Shown here piece after piece: positions 53,801 to 64,000 of a stretch of 64,000 nt of DNA. Position 1 is the first letter of the stretch, and every line of letters starts with the position of its first letter. The notes below the pieces were generated by a model. That model ran no database searches. It saw only the letters and a list, made by a program, of their open reading frames with translations, and had not been told where the DNA came from. The translations under genes and the position numbers were made by a program. Origin of the DNA: Rebecca billardiae RCC1528 (lineage: Eukaryota; Haptophyta); NCBI GenBank assembly GCA_965240325.2, contig OZ251250.1:868001-932000 (forward strand), given 5' to 3'.

Positions 53801-55985
53801 CGACGGCGAAGTGGGCGAGCACGCTGCCGAGCGGGCCGGGGCGCGCGTCCAGCGCGCGCGGCGTGGGCGGGGTCGGCGCGGGCGGCAGCGGCTCCGCCTC
53901 CAGGTGCAGCGCGTACCACGACGGCGTGTGCTGCTGCTGCTGCGCCGCCGCCGCCGCCGCGCCGTCGGCCGGCGCGGCGGCGCGCGCCTCGGCGGCGAGG
54001 TCGACCGTGACGCTGCCGATCAGCCGCGAGCCCACGACCGCCTCGACCGTGTACACGTCGAGCGTGGCGTACGGCCAGATCTCGGGCCGCTCGGGCAGCG
54101 GCAGCTCGAGCGTGAGTGTCTCGAACCAGCCGGGCGAGGCCGACTGCGCGCGCGTGCTGCTGCGCGCCGACTGCGCGCTCTGGCCGAGGCAGCGCAACAC
54201 CGCAAACGCGTCCACCATGCCGGCGTGGTGGCCGGGCGGCGTGAGCAGCCCGTCGGCGGCGTGCAGGCGCACGCGCACCCTCGAGGGGACGAGTGCCGGG
54301 CCCTCCTCTGGCAGCGGCCCGCTCCGCGACGGCCCGTCGTGCCGGTGGTGCGGCCCAAAGTGCGTCTGGACGAGCAGCTCGGTGAGGCCGCGCGCAGAGG
54401 CGGACGCGGGGGACGCGCCGTCCGCGCCCGCGCCCGCGAGCACGGGCGCGCCCTTGGCGTCCACAGGCTGCAGGCGGAGCCAGCGCGCGTGCGCGTGGTC
54501 GGCGCGGCGGCCCGTGCGCGCCGCGCCGCCCGCGCCGTGGTGCGCCGACTCCTCGCCGCGCGACGACGACGAGACCATCGGCGGGCCGAGCTCGGCCACT
54601 GGCAGCCGCGCGACCGCGAGCAGCGCGCCTGCGCCGCTCTGCAAGTACACAAACAAGTCGGGCTGCAGCCCCGGCTGCTCGGGCATCTCGGCGTTGAGCA
54701 CGATGCGCTCGTTCCACTCGACGGCGCGCGCGCCGGCGGGGCGCGCCGCGCTCGTCGACCCCGAGTCGTACGCCAGCTGCACGCGCACCACCAGCTCGCG
54801 CTCCGAGCCGGGCACGCCCGCGCCGCCGTACACGTGGAAGACCAGCTTGTGCCGCTCGACGGAAGCCATCAGCGGCGGCACGCTCATCCGCAGCGCCGCG
54901 ACGGAGCCCGCGGCGGACTGCACGTCGTTGAGCTCGCGCTTGGCGTCCTCCTTCGGGAGCTTGCTCTTGCGGTAGATGCGGCACATCACGTGGCCCCGCC
55001 ACGCCGTCGCGGGCACGCCGCCCGCCGCCATCGCCTCGGCGACCGCCGCGCGCGAGCCGCGCGCCGCACCATACAGCTGCAGCTGCCGGAAGGTCGGCCG
55101 GCTGCCCAGGCCCGTGCTCGTGCTGCTCGTCTCGGAGAGCGAGATCGGGGCGAAGGCGAGGGTGCCGCCGGTCGCGTCGTCGAGGATGCACACGACCACG
55201 CGGTCGTTCCGCTCGTTCGTCGCCACGGGCATCCGCAGCTTCACCTCCCACGACGCGGCCGACGGGTTGTCGTCCGTCGAGACCGTCGAAGGCTGCGTGC
55301 GCAGCTCGAGGTCGTTGTACCGCAGCGCGAGGACGATGCGCAGCTTGGGCGCGCGCGTGAGCGCGAGCGGCATCAGCCCCGACGCGTCGATCACGTCGAG
55401 GCACAGCGTGCCCATCTGCACCTTGATCGGCGGCGCGATCAGCGAGGCCGCGCCGCTCTCGCGAGGGTCGCGCGCCGGCTCGACCGGAAGGACGGCGCCG
55501 CGCCCCGGCCCGATCAGCACGACGCTCACGCGCAGGTAGCCCTTGGCCGAGCCGTCGGTGCGGTGGCCGGCCGCGGCCTCCTTCGAGAAGAGCGCAAGCC
55601 ACGAGTGCCACATCGCGTGGTCCGCCTGCGCCCAGATCTGCGGCAGCTCGAGCGCGGTCGAGCCGATCAGGTCGGACGAGAAGTTGTCCGCGTCGCGCAG
55701 CTCGAAGTGGACGGCCTCGCTCGCCGCCACGCGCGCGCTGAGCTGGCGGAGATCGAACGCCATCGCCGAGCCCCACGTGCACGTGATGCACTTGCTCTTC
55801 ACGTGCGTGCGCTGCTGCGCGCCGCCGACCGTGCAGAGCACGTAAGGGTCTGACGTCGCGCGGCCGTCACGCGCCGCGAGGTTGGTGGCCTCGATGACGT
55901 GCACGAGCAGGGTGTAGTCGCCCGCGGGCATCGAGCGCTGCTTCGGCGCCGGCCCCTGCAGGGGAAGGGAGCGCGCGCCCCACAT
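50858..55985 (-). CDS. Ferlin-family protein: multiple C2 domains with C-terminal membrane anchor
   Basis: Two exons: 55985-51945 and 51811-50858, with a 133-bp intron (GTGCGC...ACGCAG, phase 0), about 1,664 residues. ATG 55985 is used; ATG 55931 is an alternative just before the first C2. C2A begins YTLLVHVIEATNLAARDGRA with SDPYVLC. Further C2-like segments follow, separated by disordered Ala/Pro-rich linkers. The second exon is diagnostic: a ferlin C2F (LPAPEDFELRLVVFETRTLR, SDVHYGVLDGNARFNWRFKY), then PAGFGRDQPNRNPVLPEPAR. That is the conserved ferlin segment before the helix. The anchor is VLCLLALFLLQLMANLLVAA, near the very end. Ferlins mediate calcium-dependent vesicle fusion and membrane repair. 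The exact number of C2 domains needs a profile search. Confidence 0.88.
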
Positions 55986-56301
55986 CCTGGGGACCGGCCG
56001 GCCCGACCGAGCAAAGCAGAGGCGCGGCCACACCAATGGCGGGCGGCGGGCGAGCGAATTGCGAGCTGCGCGCGTGCCGCCAGATCTAGGCGGGTTTTGT
56101 CTTTTGACCTTTGAACCGTTTTGAACCGTCTATCTAGCCAGCCCGAGCGGCCGGAGCCTCGCTGCGGCGGCTGCGCCAGCTGGCGGCTGCGGCTCAGTTT
56201 CCTGGCGGCGGAAGCCGGAAGGGAGTCTCCGCAGAATTCTCAATCTCGCCCTGGCCCCTGGGCGGACGTTCGCCCATTTGCTCGCGGCGGCGCGGTGCGT
56301 G
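55986..56301. promoter_or_regulatory. Divergent promoter interval, ferlin / TIM-barrel gene
   Basis: 316 bp between the two start codons. It includes an AT-richer patch (about 56093-56135) with the repeated word TTGAACCGT (about 56111-56129). No other gene was seen. Confidence 0.4.
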
Positions 56302-57345
56302 ATGCGGCTTGCCATCCTGCGCAGCGCGTGGGGCCTCTCGCACCTGCGCACGGCGGAGCCCGCACGCGCGCTCGACGCCATCGCCGCCGCACGCTTCGAC
56401 GGCCTCGAGGCGTCGCTCGACGACCTCGGCGCGGCGGGCGACGCGGCGCGCGCGCGCGCGTGGGCGCGCGCCGCGTCCGAGCGCGAGCTCGCTCTCGTCC
56501 TCTCGGCGTACAGCTCGTGGCCGAACTACGAGGGCGAGTGCGACTCGCACAAGCCCATCGGCGCGCACCTCGACACGCTCGAGCGCGCCCTCGCCGAGAT
56601 CGCCGAGATGCACGCGGGCGGCGCGCGCGGCTCGTCGTCGGCCGTGCTCGGAGTGAACGCACACAGCGGCGCGGACAGCTGGACGGAGGCGGAGGGCGCG
56701 GAGTTCTTCGCGCAGCTGGGCGCGCGCGTGGGCGGGCTCGACGTGCCGCGCCTCTCGCACGAGACCCACCGCGCGCGCTTCCTCCGCTGCCCCTTCGTCA
56801 CGCGCCGGCTGCTGCGCGCGCACCCCTGGGTGCGGCTGACTGTCGACCTGAGCCACTGGGTGGTTGTGGCGGAGAGGCTTCTCAGCTCGGCCCCGGAGGA
56901 GGCGATGCTGCGCGAGGAGATCGCGCCGGCGTGCGACCACGTCCACGCGCGCGTGGGCACGCCGCAGGCGCCGCAGGTCGCCGAGCCCACCGCCCGCGCG
57001 TGCGCCCGCGCCTCTGAGCGCTTCCACAGCTTTTGGGCTCAGGTGTGGAGCGCGCGCGAGCGGGCCGCGCTCTCCGGGCGGGACGGGGTGCTGAGCGCGA
57101 CCGTTGAGTACGGCCCGCTCGAGTGGGGCGGGGCGGACGGGGCGGAGTACGTGGGGTACACGCCGGCCACCGTGGACGGGCGCGCGCCGCTCGCAGGCCA
57201 CGGCCTCGACGAGACGGTGGCGCGCGCCGCCGCCGAGCTGCGCTGCCGCTTTGAGGCCTGGCACGCGCGCGCGGCCGAGCGCACCGTGCGCGGCTGCGGC
57301 GCGCCCAAGCCCGGCGTGGCGCGCGGGCTGGGCGCGGCCGCGTGA
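56302..57345 (+). CDS. Xylose-isomerase-like TIM-barrel protein (sugar isomerase/epimerase type)
   Basis: The ATG at 56302 gives 347 residues; upstream the frame opens only with TTG. The pattern is that of AP-endonuclease-2/sugar-isomerase barrels. The first strand is MRLAILRSAWGL, then ARFDGLEASLDDL (second-strand Glu), LVLSAYSSWPNYEGE, VLGVNAHSGADSW, SHETHRARF, VRLTVDLSHWVVVAERLL (metal Asp/His) and CDHVHARVGTP (metal His/Arg). VEYGPLEWG comes last. Metal-dependent isomerisation or epimerisation of a small sugar or hydroxy acid is likely, but the substrate cannot be told. It is divergent from ferlin. Confidence 0.8.
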   Translation: MRLAILRSAWGLSHLRTAEPARALDAIAAARFDGLEASLDDLGAAGDAARARAWARAASERELALVLSAYSSWPNYEGECDSHKPIGAHLDTLERALAEIAEMHAGGARGSSSAVLGVNAHSGADSWTEAEGAEFFAQLGARVGGLDVPRLSHETHRARFLRCPFVTRRLLRAHPWVRLTVDLSHWVVVAERLLSSAPEEAMLREEIAPACDHVHARVGTPQAPQVAEPTARACARASERFHSFWAQVWSARERAALSGRDGVLSATVEYGPLEWGGADGAEYVGYTPATVDGRAPLAGHGLDETVARAAAELRCRFEAWHARAAERTVRGCGAPKPGVARGLGAAA

Positions 57346-57817
57346 GCAGGATGCGGCGAGGGCCGAGGGGCGGCGCGCGTATATATGCCTCGTCATCATC
57401 ACTGTCGCTGCACAGGAGAGTCATCCGCGCCGTCGTCGTCCCGGCGGCCGCGAGGCACGACGACGCGCCACATCGGCACACGAGTCGCGTGTCACGCACG
57501 ACTGTCACGTGCCAAGCGTCACGCGGCGCAAGCGGCGCACGGGGCACTACGGTGCACACAGGCTTCGTCATCAGCAGTCGTCATCGTCGATCATCACAAT
57601 CCTACTCTCCCATCTCTCTCTCTATTTGAATTAGAGTATAAAGCTGATCATCATGGCACCGCGTCATCATCATGCCCACGATGATATACGACGGTGACGC
57701 GAGCCCGGAGCCGACGACGACTCACGAGTCACGAGACACGTGTCACGTCACACGAACACGACTCCGACCGACGCGTCGACGTCGTCCGCCGAGTCATCAA
57801 CTGTCAAGTAGCAGTCG
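57346..57817. other. Intergenic between convergent genes
   Basis: Many short CGTCATCAT/GTCACGA words and a low-GC patch at about 57590-57650. No gene or RNA was recognised. Confidence 0.45.
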
Positions 57818-59017
57818 TCAGGCGAACACGCGCGCGAGCCCGGCCATCGTCTCGAGGCAGCGCGTCTTGCCCGGGTGAGTGCTGACGCAGCCGAGCTCGG
57901 GGAACTTGCCCGCCTTCACGTCCGCGGCGCACCTCCCCCCCTTGTGCCAGCGCACGATCCGCGGCTCGAGCCCGCACGGCAGCCGGAACGGCCGCAATTC
58001 CGACCCCCTCCGGTCAAAGTGGCGCACGCACGTGTCGTGCGCCGTGCCGTTGCGCGCGAGCACGACGTCCTGGAAGCACTGCGTGCGCATGTTGCACTTC
58101 AGCCGGCAGTGCCGCTCGTGCTTGCGCTCGCGCGCCGGCTTGCGCCGCGAGAGCACCGTGCTGAACCCCTCCGCCGTGAGCAGCGCAAGCCCGGTGTCGC
58201 GCGGCGCCAGCCACCAGTAGTCGTTGGCTGCGAGCACATGCCGGCCCGTGGCGGCCGGCTTGGCGAAGGAGGGCAGGAGGCAGGGCCAATTGAGGTCGGG
58301 GCGCGCGGTGAGGACGTAGTGGTACGCCGCGCCGCGCGCGCGCTCCGCCGCCTCGATCGCGTCCCGGCACCGCGCCCAGCGCAGCCGCGTGCTGTCCCGC
58401 ACATAGTTGCCGTGTGCGTTCGGGCACAGAGTGGTGAGGTTGTCAGCCCACAGCGCGGGCAGCCGCGCGCGCGGCTCGTCCTCGGCGGCGGCGCGGCGGC
58501 CGCGGCCGCCGGCGAGGCGCTCGCGCTCGGCGGCCGTCACCTCCTTGTCCGACAGCACGTCGGCGCTCACCAGCCCGCGCGGCTCGAACCAGCGGAGCAT
58601 TGCGCCCAGCTGCGCGCCGCTTAGGCTGCGGTTCACAATCGCGTCGCCCTCCACCATGCCGGGCGTGATTCTGTAACGGTCGGCGTCGAGGGTCGAGGCG
58701 AGGCTCTTGCGCGTGACGTCCGGGCCGAGCTGCAGGAAGAAGTCGGGCATGCCCCGCGCGCCGAACGCGCGCACCCACGACTGGCGCACGCCCTCGTGCA
58801 CGAGCGCGCGCGTCTGGCCCGCGAGGCAGATGGCGAGCGGCGCGCTGCTGTTGCGCAGCCGCGCCGGGTCGAGGCGGAAGGTGAGGGAGCGCGCGCCGAG
58901 CTTGGACGGCAGCGATGGCGGGGTGGTGGCGCCGCGCGCGAAGCCCCGCCGCCGCGGCGCCGCCGCCGAGAGGAGGAGCGCCACCATCACCGCCCGGCGT
59001 GCGGGCGCCGGCGCCAT
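57818..59017 (-). CDS. Predicted secretory-pathway glycosyltransferase-like protein
   Basis: The ATG at 59017 gives 399 residues. It starts MAPAPARRAVMVALLLSAAA, a signal peptide or short anchor. Next is APLAICLAGQTRALVHEGVR, then FFLQLGPDVTRK, LSGAQLGAMLRWFEP, and a cysteine-rich second half. That half contains AYHYVLTARPDLNWPCLLPS, HVLAANDYWWLAPRDTGLAL, RLKCNMRTQCFQDVVLARNG and LPCGLEPRIVRWHKGGRC. The order LAGQ-strand, TARPD acidic strand and a late WxxP/R region is how several algal glycosyltransferase families look, but I cannot assign a CAZy family. The ten or so cysteines fit a lumenal or secreted protein. It is divergent from the LKB1-like kinase, with 156 bp between starts. Confidence 0.55.
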   Translation of the reverse strand: MAPAPARRAVMVALLLSAAAPRRRGFARGATTPPSLPSKLGARSLTFRLDPARLRNSSAPLAICLAGQTRALVHEGVRQSWVRAFGARGMPDFFLQLGPDVTRKSLASTLDADRYRITPGMVEGDAIVNRSLSGAQLGAMLRWFEPRGLVSADVLSDKEVTAAERERLAGGRGRRAAAEDEPRARLPALWADNLTTLCPNAHGNYVRDSTRLRWARCRDAIEAAERARGAAYHYVLTARPDLNWPCLLPSFAKPAATGRHVLAANDYWWLAPRDTGLALLTAEGFSTVLSRRKPARERKHERHCRLKCNMRTQCFQDVVLARNGTAHDTCVRHFDRRGSELRPFRLPCGLEPRIVRWHKGGRCAADVKAGKFPELGCVSTHPGKTRCLETMAGLARVFA

Positions 59018-59173
59018 CGATCCTGTCAGCCGTGTGGGCGGGGGGTCGCGAGTGTCCGGTGCGGTGGGGCAGGTGACCAGGACTGCTGCTCCGGGGCGCC
59101 TTTTCAGACTGCTTGCTGCCGGGCCGCACGGAGGGCTGCCCCCGCTGCCGACCGCGCCGACGGCGGGGGCGCG
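59018..59173. promoter_or_regulatory. Divergent promoter interval, glycosyltransferase-like / LKB1-like kinase
   Basis: 156 bp between opposite start codons. GC-rich with a GGGCGGGG GC-box-like element (about 59036-59044). No TATA box was seen. Confidence 0.35.
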
Positions 59174-61615
59174 ATGAGCCTCACGGGGATGGCGTACAGC
59201 GAGAGCGCGCCGGTGAAGCCTGTCAAGCCCAAGATGATCAAGCAGTACATGCTGGGCGAGATGCTCGGCGAGGGTGCGCGCCGGCCGCGGCGACGCGCGG
59301 CGGCGCGATGCGGCGCGCGGGCGGCCATGGCCGACCGGCGCGGCGGCGGCGGCGGCGGTGGCCGCGGGCGCACGGCGCGCGCAGCCCGCGCAGCCCGCGC
59401 AGCCCGCGCGAGGCGTGCCCGTGGCCGACGCCCGCCCCTCCTCTCCCGCCATCCCCGCCCCCTCGCCCGCCGTGCCGCACGCGCGCCGCGCATGCTCGGC
59501 GCCCGCGCGCCTGCCGCCCGCGCGCAGGCTCGTACGGCAAGGTGCGCGAGGCGATCGACTCGAACACGCTGCGGCGCGTGGCGGTGAAGATCTCGGACAA
59601 GCGCCGGCTGCGCAAGGTGCGCGGCGCGGAGGAGCAGCAGAAGCGCGAGATCGCCGTCCAGCGCAAGCTCTCGCACCGCGGCGTCGTCGAGGTGATCGAA
59701 GTGTTCACGCTACCAGAGAAGCCGGACAAAATGTATATTGTGCTCGAGCTGGTGACGGGCGGCTCGCTGCAGGCGCTGCTCGAGTCGTACGCCGACGGCA
59801 GGCTGCCGCTGTGCCTGTGCCACCGCCTCTTCGCGCAGCTCCTCGACGCGCTCGAGCACTGCCACGCCAAGGGCGTGATCCATCGCGACATCAAGCCGGC
59901 CAACCTGATGATCACGGCGGACGGGCAGCTCAAGGTGTCGGACTTTGGGTCGGCGGAGATGATCGGGCCGTACCTGAGCGAGGACACGCTCACCAAGTCG
60001 TCGGGCACGCCGGCGTTCCACAGGTGCGCGCCGCCACGCGGCGCGCGCGCGGCGCCGGCCGCGCATGCGCGCGCTCGCTCACACGTCTGCACACGCGCGC
60101 GCGCGCGCGCGCGCCCTGCGCCGCGCCGCCGCGCGGCCGCGGCCGCGGTGGCGCTCGCAGCCCGGAGGTGGCGTCGGGCTCGACGCTCTTCTCGGGCATG
60201 AAGGTGGACGTGTGGGCGGCGGGCGTGACGCTCTACTTGCTCTGCAGCGGCCAGGTGCCCTTCAGCGGCTCCTCACTGATCCACCTGTACGAGAATATCG
60301 CAAAAGGTAATATATCCGTTCCTACTGAAGAATGCCTTGATGCCTTCCATGCCTTTGCCTGCGAGTTGCTGACGCACGCACGCATCAGGCGGATGACGCG
60401 CTCCGCCGCGCGTGGCAGCGCGCGCACTGCCGGCGTGCGTGCACCGAATCGCCAGGCCGCCCCAGCGCGCGCCGCGGCCCGGTGCCTGAGTGTGCGCGCG
60501 CCGTGTTGGCGTGTTCCCGCGCCGTGCTGCGCTGTGCTGTGCTGTGCTGCCCCCGGCCTCGTGCCCCACGCGACGGCGCGGGCGGCGAGGGCGGCGTCGC
60601 CACCCCTCGGCCGCCGCCGCCGCCGCCCCGGCCCCCATCGCCTCCAGCCTCCCCCCCCTAGCTCTACCCTAACCCTAACCCTAACCCAAACACCCACCAC
60701 CCACCCTACCCCCCAGGCGAGTACGAGGTGCCGCCGTATATCGCCGCGCAGCCGCTGCTCGTCGACCTGCTGGCCAGGCTGCTGGCGGTGGACCAGGAGG
60801 AGCGCATCGCCGTGCCGGACGCGCGGCAGCACGTGTGGCTCACAGAGCCGGAGCCCGGCTGGGAGGCGGAGGCGGCCGTGGCGATCCGGGAGATCTCGAA
60901 CCGGATCCAGTCGCAGAAGTCGACGGTACTGCCCTTCATCGCCAAGCAGTATGAGGATGAGGGCGGGCAGGGGCAGGAGGGCGCGCGGCAGGGCGAGGGC
61001 GGCGGCGCGGCCGGCGGCGCGGACGGCGGCGGCCTGAGCTCCGTGATCGCGCCCGCGTGCGCCGGCGTCACCGGCGCAGGCGGCCGCATCGCCGCCGGGC
61101 TGGGCCACGCGTCCGAGTTGCTCGCGCGCAGCGTGCTGCACGCGCGCCGCGCGAGCAACCTCTCGTCGGTCGGCGATGGCGGCGGCGCAGAGTCGGCGGA
61201 CAGCGACATGTCCGCCCCGCCCGCGGTGCCAGTGGCGCGCCCCGCGATGGCCGGCGGCAGACGGCCGCCGGCCGCCGAGCGCGGCGCCGCGGAGCTACCG
61301 CCGCACCCGCTGCGGCCGCCGGCTGTGGCGCGCGGCTCATCCGCGGGCGTGCTGCGCGAGGGCGGCGCCGCTGGCCCCGCGCCGCCGTCCGCGCTGCCGC
61401 CGGGCGACGGCGACAGCGGCGGCGCGGCGAGCGACTTGGCCGCGCTCGGCGGCGGCGGCGGCGGGGTGGACCCGACCGTGGCGGCCGCCGCCGGCGCGGC
61501 GGATGGCGGAGGCGCAGGCGGGGCAGCCGCCGACCGCGCCAGGCGATCGTCCGCGCCGCCCGGGCCGGCCGCGGGTGCCGCGCCGGCATCGCAGGAGGAG
61601 TGCGCGCTACAATGA
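59174..61615 (+). CDS. LKB1/STK11-like serine/threonine protein kinase
   Basis: Four exons: 59174-59273, 59528-60023, 60161-60306 and 60717-61615, giving 546 residues. The kinase domain covers about 25-290: KMIKQYMLGEMLGEGSYGKV, VAVK with Lys54, VIHRDIKPANLMI (Asp154), VSDFGSAEMIGPYLSEDTLT (DFG 172-174), SGTPAFHSPEVASG and GMKVDVWAAGVTLYLLCSGQ. PFSGSSLIHLYENIAKG and DARQHVWL come later. The combinations LLGEGSYGKV, SPAF/TPAF before PE, FSGxKVDxW and LYENIxKG are characteristic of LKB1. LKB1 is the upstream activator of AMPK-family kinases in energy and polarity control. Each intron cuts within a conserved motif, and splicing restores it exactly. The C-terminal 250 residues are disordered. Confidence 0.9.
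60667..60687 (+). repeat. Telomere-type (CCCTAA)3 inside the third kinase intron
   Basis: Three CCCTAA units plus CCC lie in the pyrimidine-rich end of the intron 60307-60716, about 30 bp before its acceptor. This intron also has the only GTAATA donor in the window. Confidence 0.95.
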
Positions 61616-62755
<1,140 letters not shown>

Positions 62756-62792
62756 AGCTCACAGTGCAAGAAAACGACCCAACTTGCCCCAT

Positions 62793-64000
62793 TTAGCTGT
62801 CCGCACCACTAGTCGAGTCATCGAAAAATTCTGAAGCGGCGCGCCTAAATTCGGCGCACCATAGGCGCGTCGAATCGTGGCACAGAGCTTGGTAGCAGGC
62901 CACGCCTGAGCGCGCTGCGCGCGCCGACGCGCGCTCGGCGCGGGCAAAAAAATCATGCGCCGTTGGCATTACGCAGCCCCGCGCAGCGCTGTGCTCGAGC
63001 TCGGCGGCGGCGAAAGCGGGCGGGCGCACACGGCGGTGCCCGTGCGCGCTGCTCCGAGCGCAGCTGCGGCCACCACGGCGGCATGCCGCCGGTCGAGGGC
63101 ACGAAAACCGATTTTTCGGGAAAATGCAGAGCAGCAGCGCCCGAGCGCGCCCGAGCTCGTCGCAGCACAGTCTCCTGGTGGCTGCGCCCCGTGAAGCCAC
63201 GCCACGCGGGGCGCTGGCGTGCGCGTGGCCTGCGCCCACCGTGCGCTGCCCGATCATGGCCGTCGACCGCTCCGAGCGCCTCACCACGCGTGCTCGGGCC
63301 CGCCGGCACTGACGCCCGAGCACGGTGCCGGCAGCGCACGCAGGCGGGCGTCGGAGAAAACACGCCGGCCGAACGAGCTTGCAGCGTCCGCCGTGACGCC
63401 AACGGCTGCGGACGACGTGCGCGCCACCTCGGCGCCGGTCGCCCAGCCCTTGCGCGGCGGCGCGGGCTCGCTCGTTCGCCGCCATCAGCTGCGCGCGCGC
63501 AGCCCGATCACTGCCCGCTGGCTGTGTTGTCGAGCAGCAGCGGCATGCCACACGCACTGCCGGACATTGAGCCACAGCGCGAGCACGCGCCTCGTCTGGC
63601 ACGCGCGAGCACTCAGCACCGTGCGTGGCCACCATGACGCGCCCATCTGTGCCAGCAGCGATGAGCACGCCGCCGTTCAGCTCGCATCGGGCTCGCTCGC
63701 GACGCAGCAACGCGCGGCCGCAGCGGCAGCAGCGGCGCCGTCGAGCACGCGCGGCAAACAAATCTGCAGCGCGGGCAAGTCGACGGTCTGGCAGATGCGC
63801 GATCACGCCACAGCAGGCTGGAAGAGCCCGCCCGAGCTGCAGCATGCCGTAGGTGCTGCCCCAAGCTCTCGACTGCCCGTAAGCGGCGGCATGTGCGGCG
63901 GCGCCGGCGGCGGCCATGCTGCCCCGCGGTTGCGCGCAGCGGGGCGCCGCCGGCACCTCCGCGGTGAAGCGCACAGCGCTCGAGCCCACGGGGGCTGGCG
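62793..64000 (-). CDS. Uncertain open frame reaching the right edge
   Basis: The minus-strand frame is open from the window edge (64000) to 62793, about 400 residues, with no ATG near the edge. If real, the start lies outside. A few segments ([39 protein letters not shown]) faintly resemble RCC1 propeller blades. Most of the frame is Arg/Ala/Cys-rich like non-coding GC-rich DNA. The 3' part (63130-62793) contains AT-richer words and does not look coding. Treat it as a weak candidate. Confidence 0.22.
   Translation of the reverse strand, partial: PAPVGSSAVRFTAEVPAAPRCAQPRGSMAAAGAAAHAAAYGQSRAWGSTYGMLQLGRALPACCGVIAHLPDRRLARAADLFAARARRRRCCRCGRALLRRERARCELNGGVLIAAGTDGRVMVATHGAECSRVPDEARARAVAQCPAVRVACRCCSTTQPAGSDRAARAQLMAANERARAAAQGLGDRRRGGAHVVRSRWRHGGRCKLVRPACFLRRPPACAAGTVLGRQCRRARARVVRRSERSTAMIGQRTVGAGHAHASAPRGVASRGAATRRLCCDELGRARALLLCIFPKNRFSCPRPAACRRGGRSCARSSAHGHRRVRPPAFAAAELEHSAARGCVMPTAHDFFARAERASARAARSGVACYQALCHDSTRLWCAEFRRAASEFFDDSTSGADS

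Noticed and set aside
51639-55853. 1,404-residue + strand ORF opposite the ferlin gene
   Set aside because: Arg/Ala/His-rich antisense shadow; the minus strand carries the ferlin signatures.

Overview
The window is nuclear DNA from a GC-rich, flagellated, unicellular eukaryote, most likely a microalga. Evidence for this: spliceosomal introns; single genes rather than operons; a eukaryotic translation factor (eIF2B-alpha); a ferlin; an LKB1-like kinase; two flagellar-type proteins; a hydroxyproline-rich-type surface protein; and a plastid-style biosynthetic enzyme (histidinol-phosphate aminotransferase). Coding exons are very GC-rich at third positions. A haptophyte or pelagophyte fits, but this lineage call is an inference from style, not from a marker gene. 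Introns are about 100-410 bp and mostly read GTGCGC...GCGCAG. Three of them carry CCCTAA telomere-type repeats.

Layout. 0-6.5 kb: 3' end of eIF2B-alpha (+), an F-box/RCC1 protein (-) and a PX-domain protein (-). 6.5-17.8 kb: a gene-poor, mobile-element zone. It holds a short TIR-bounded unit with one ORF, a 762-bp fold-back element, and a 1.64-kb tandem duplication whose second copy is split by a 2.3-kb transposon (71-bp perfect TIRs, TAA target duplication). A broken fragment with RTX-type calcium-binding repeats follows. 17.8-31 kb: surface protein (+), flagellar-type repeat protein (-), octopine/nopaline-dehydrogenase-family enzyme (-), FAM69-like secreted kinase candidate (+), SHIPPO/STPG flagellar protein (+) and an unknown coiled-coil protein (+). 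31.9-33.6 kb: an element with eight short repeats at each end in opposite orientation. 33.9-42.2 kb: EngB GTPase (-), DnaJ-X chaperone (+), a decayed Sel1-repeat gene, an intact Sel1-MYND gene (+) and HisC (+). 42.6-50.6 kb: another mobile zone with two TA-flanked TIR elements, a repeat-rich unit, and one predicted glycosyltransferase-like gene (+). 50.8-61.6 kb: ferlin (-), TIM-barrel isomerase/epimerase-like protein (+), a second glycosyltransferase-like protein (-) and an LKB1-like kinase (+). 61.6-64 kb: AT microsatellites and an uncertain partial ORF.

The genes look like ordinary independent housekeeping and cell-biology genes, not one pathway. Four pairs are arranged head to head with about 117-317 bp between start codons, so they probably share promoters. 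The most unusual content is the mobile and repeat layer: nested insertions with a preserved empty site, the subterminal repeat element at 31.9-33.6 kb, and the telomere-like repeats inside introns.
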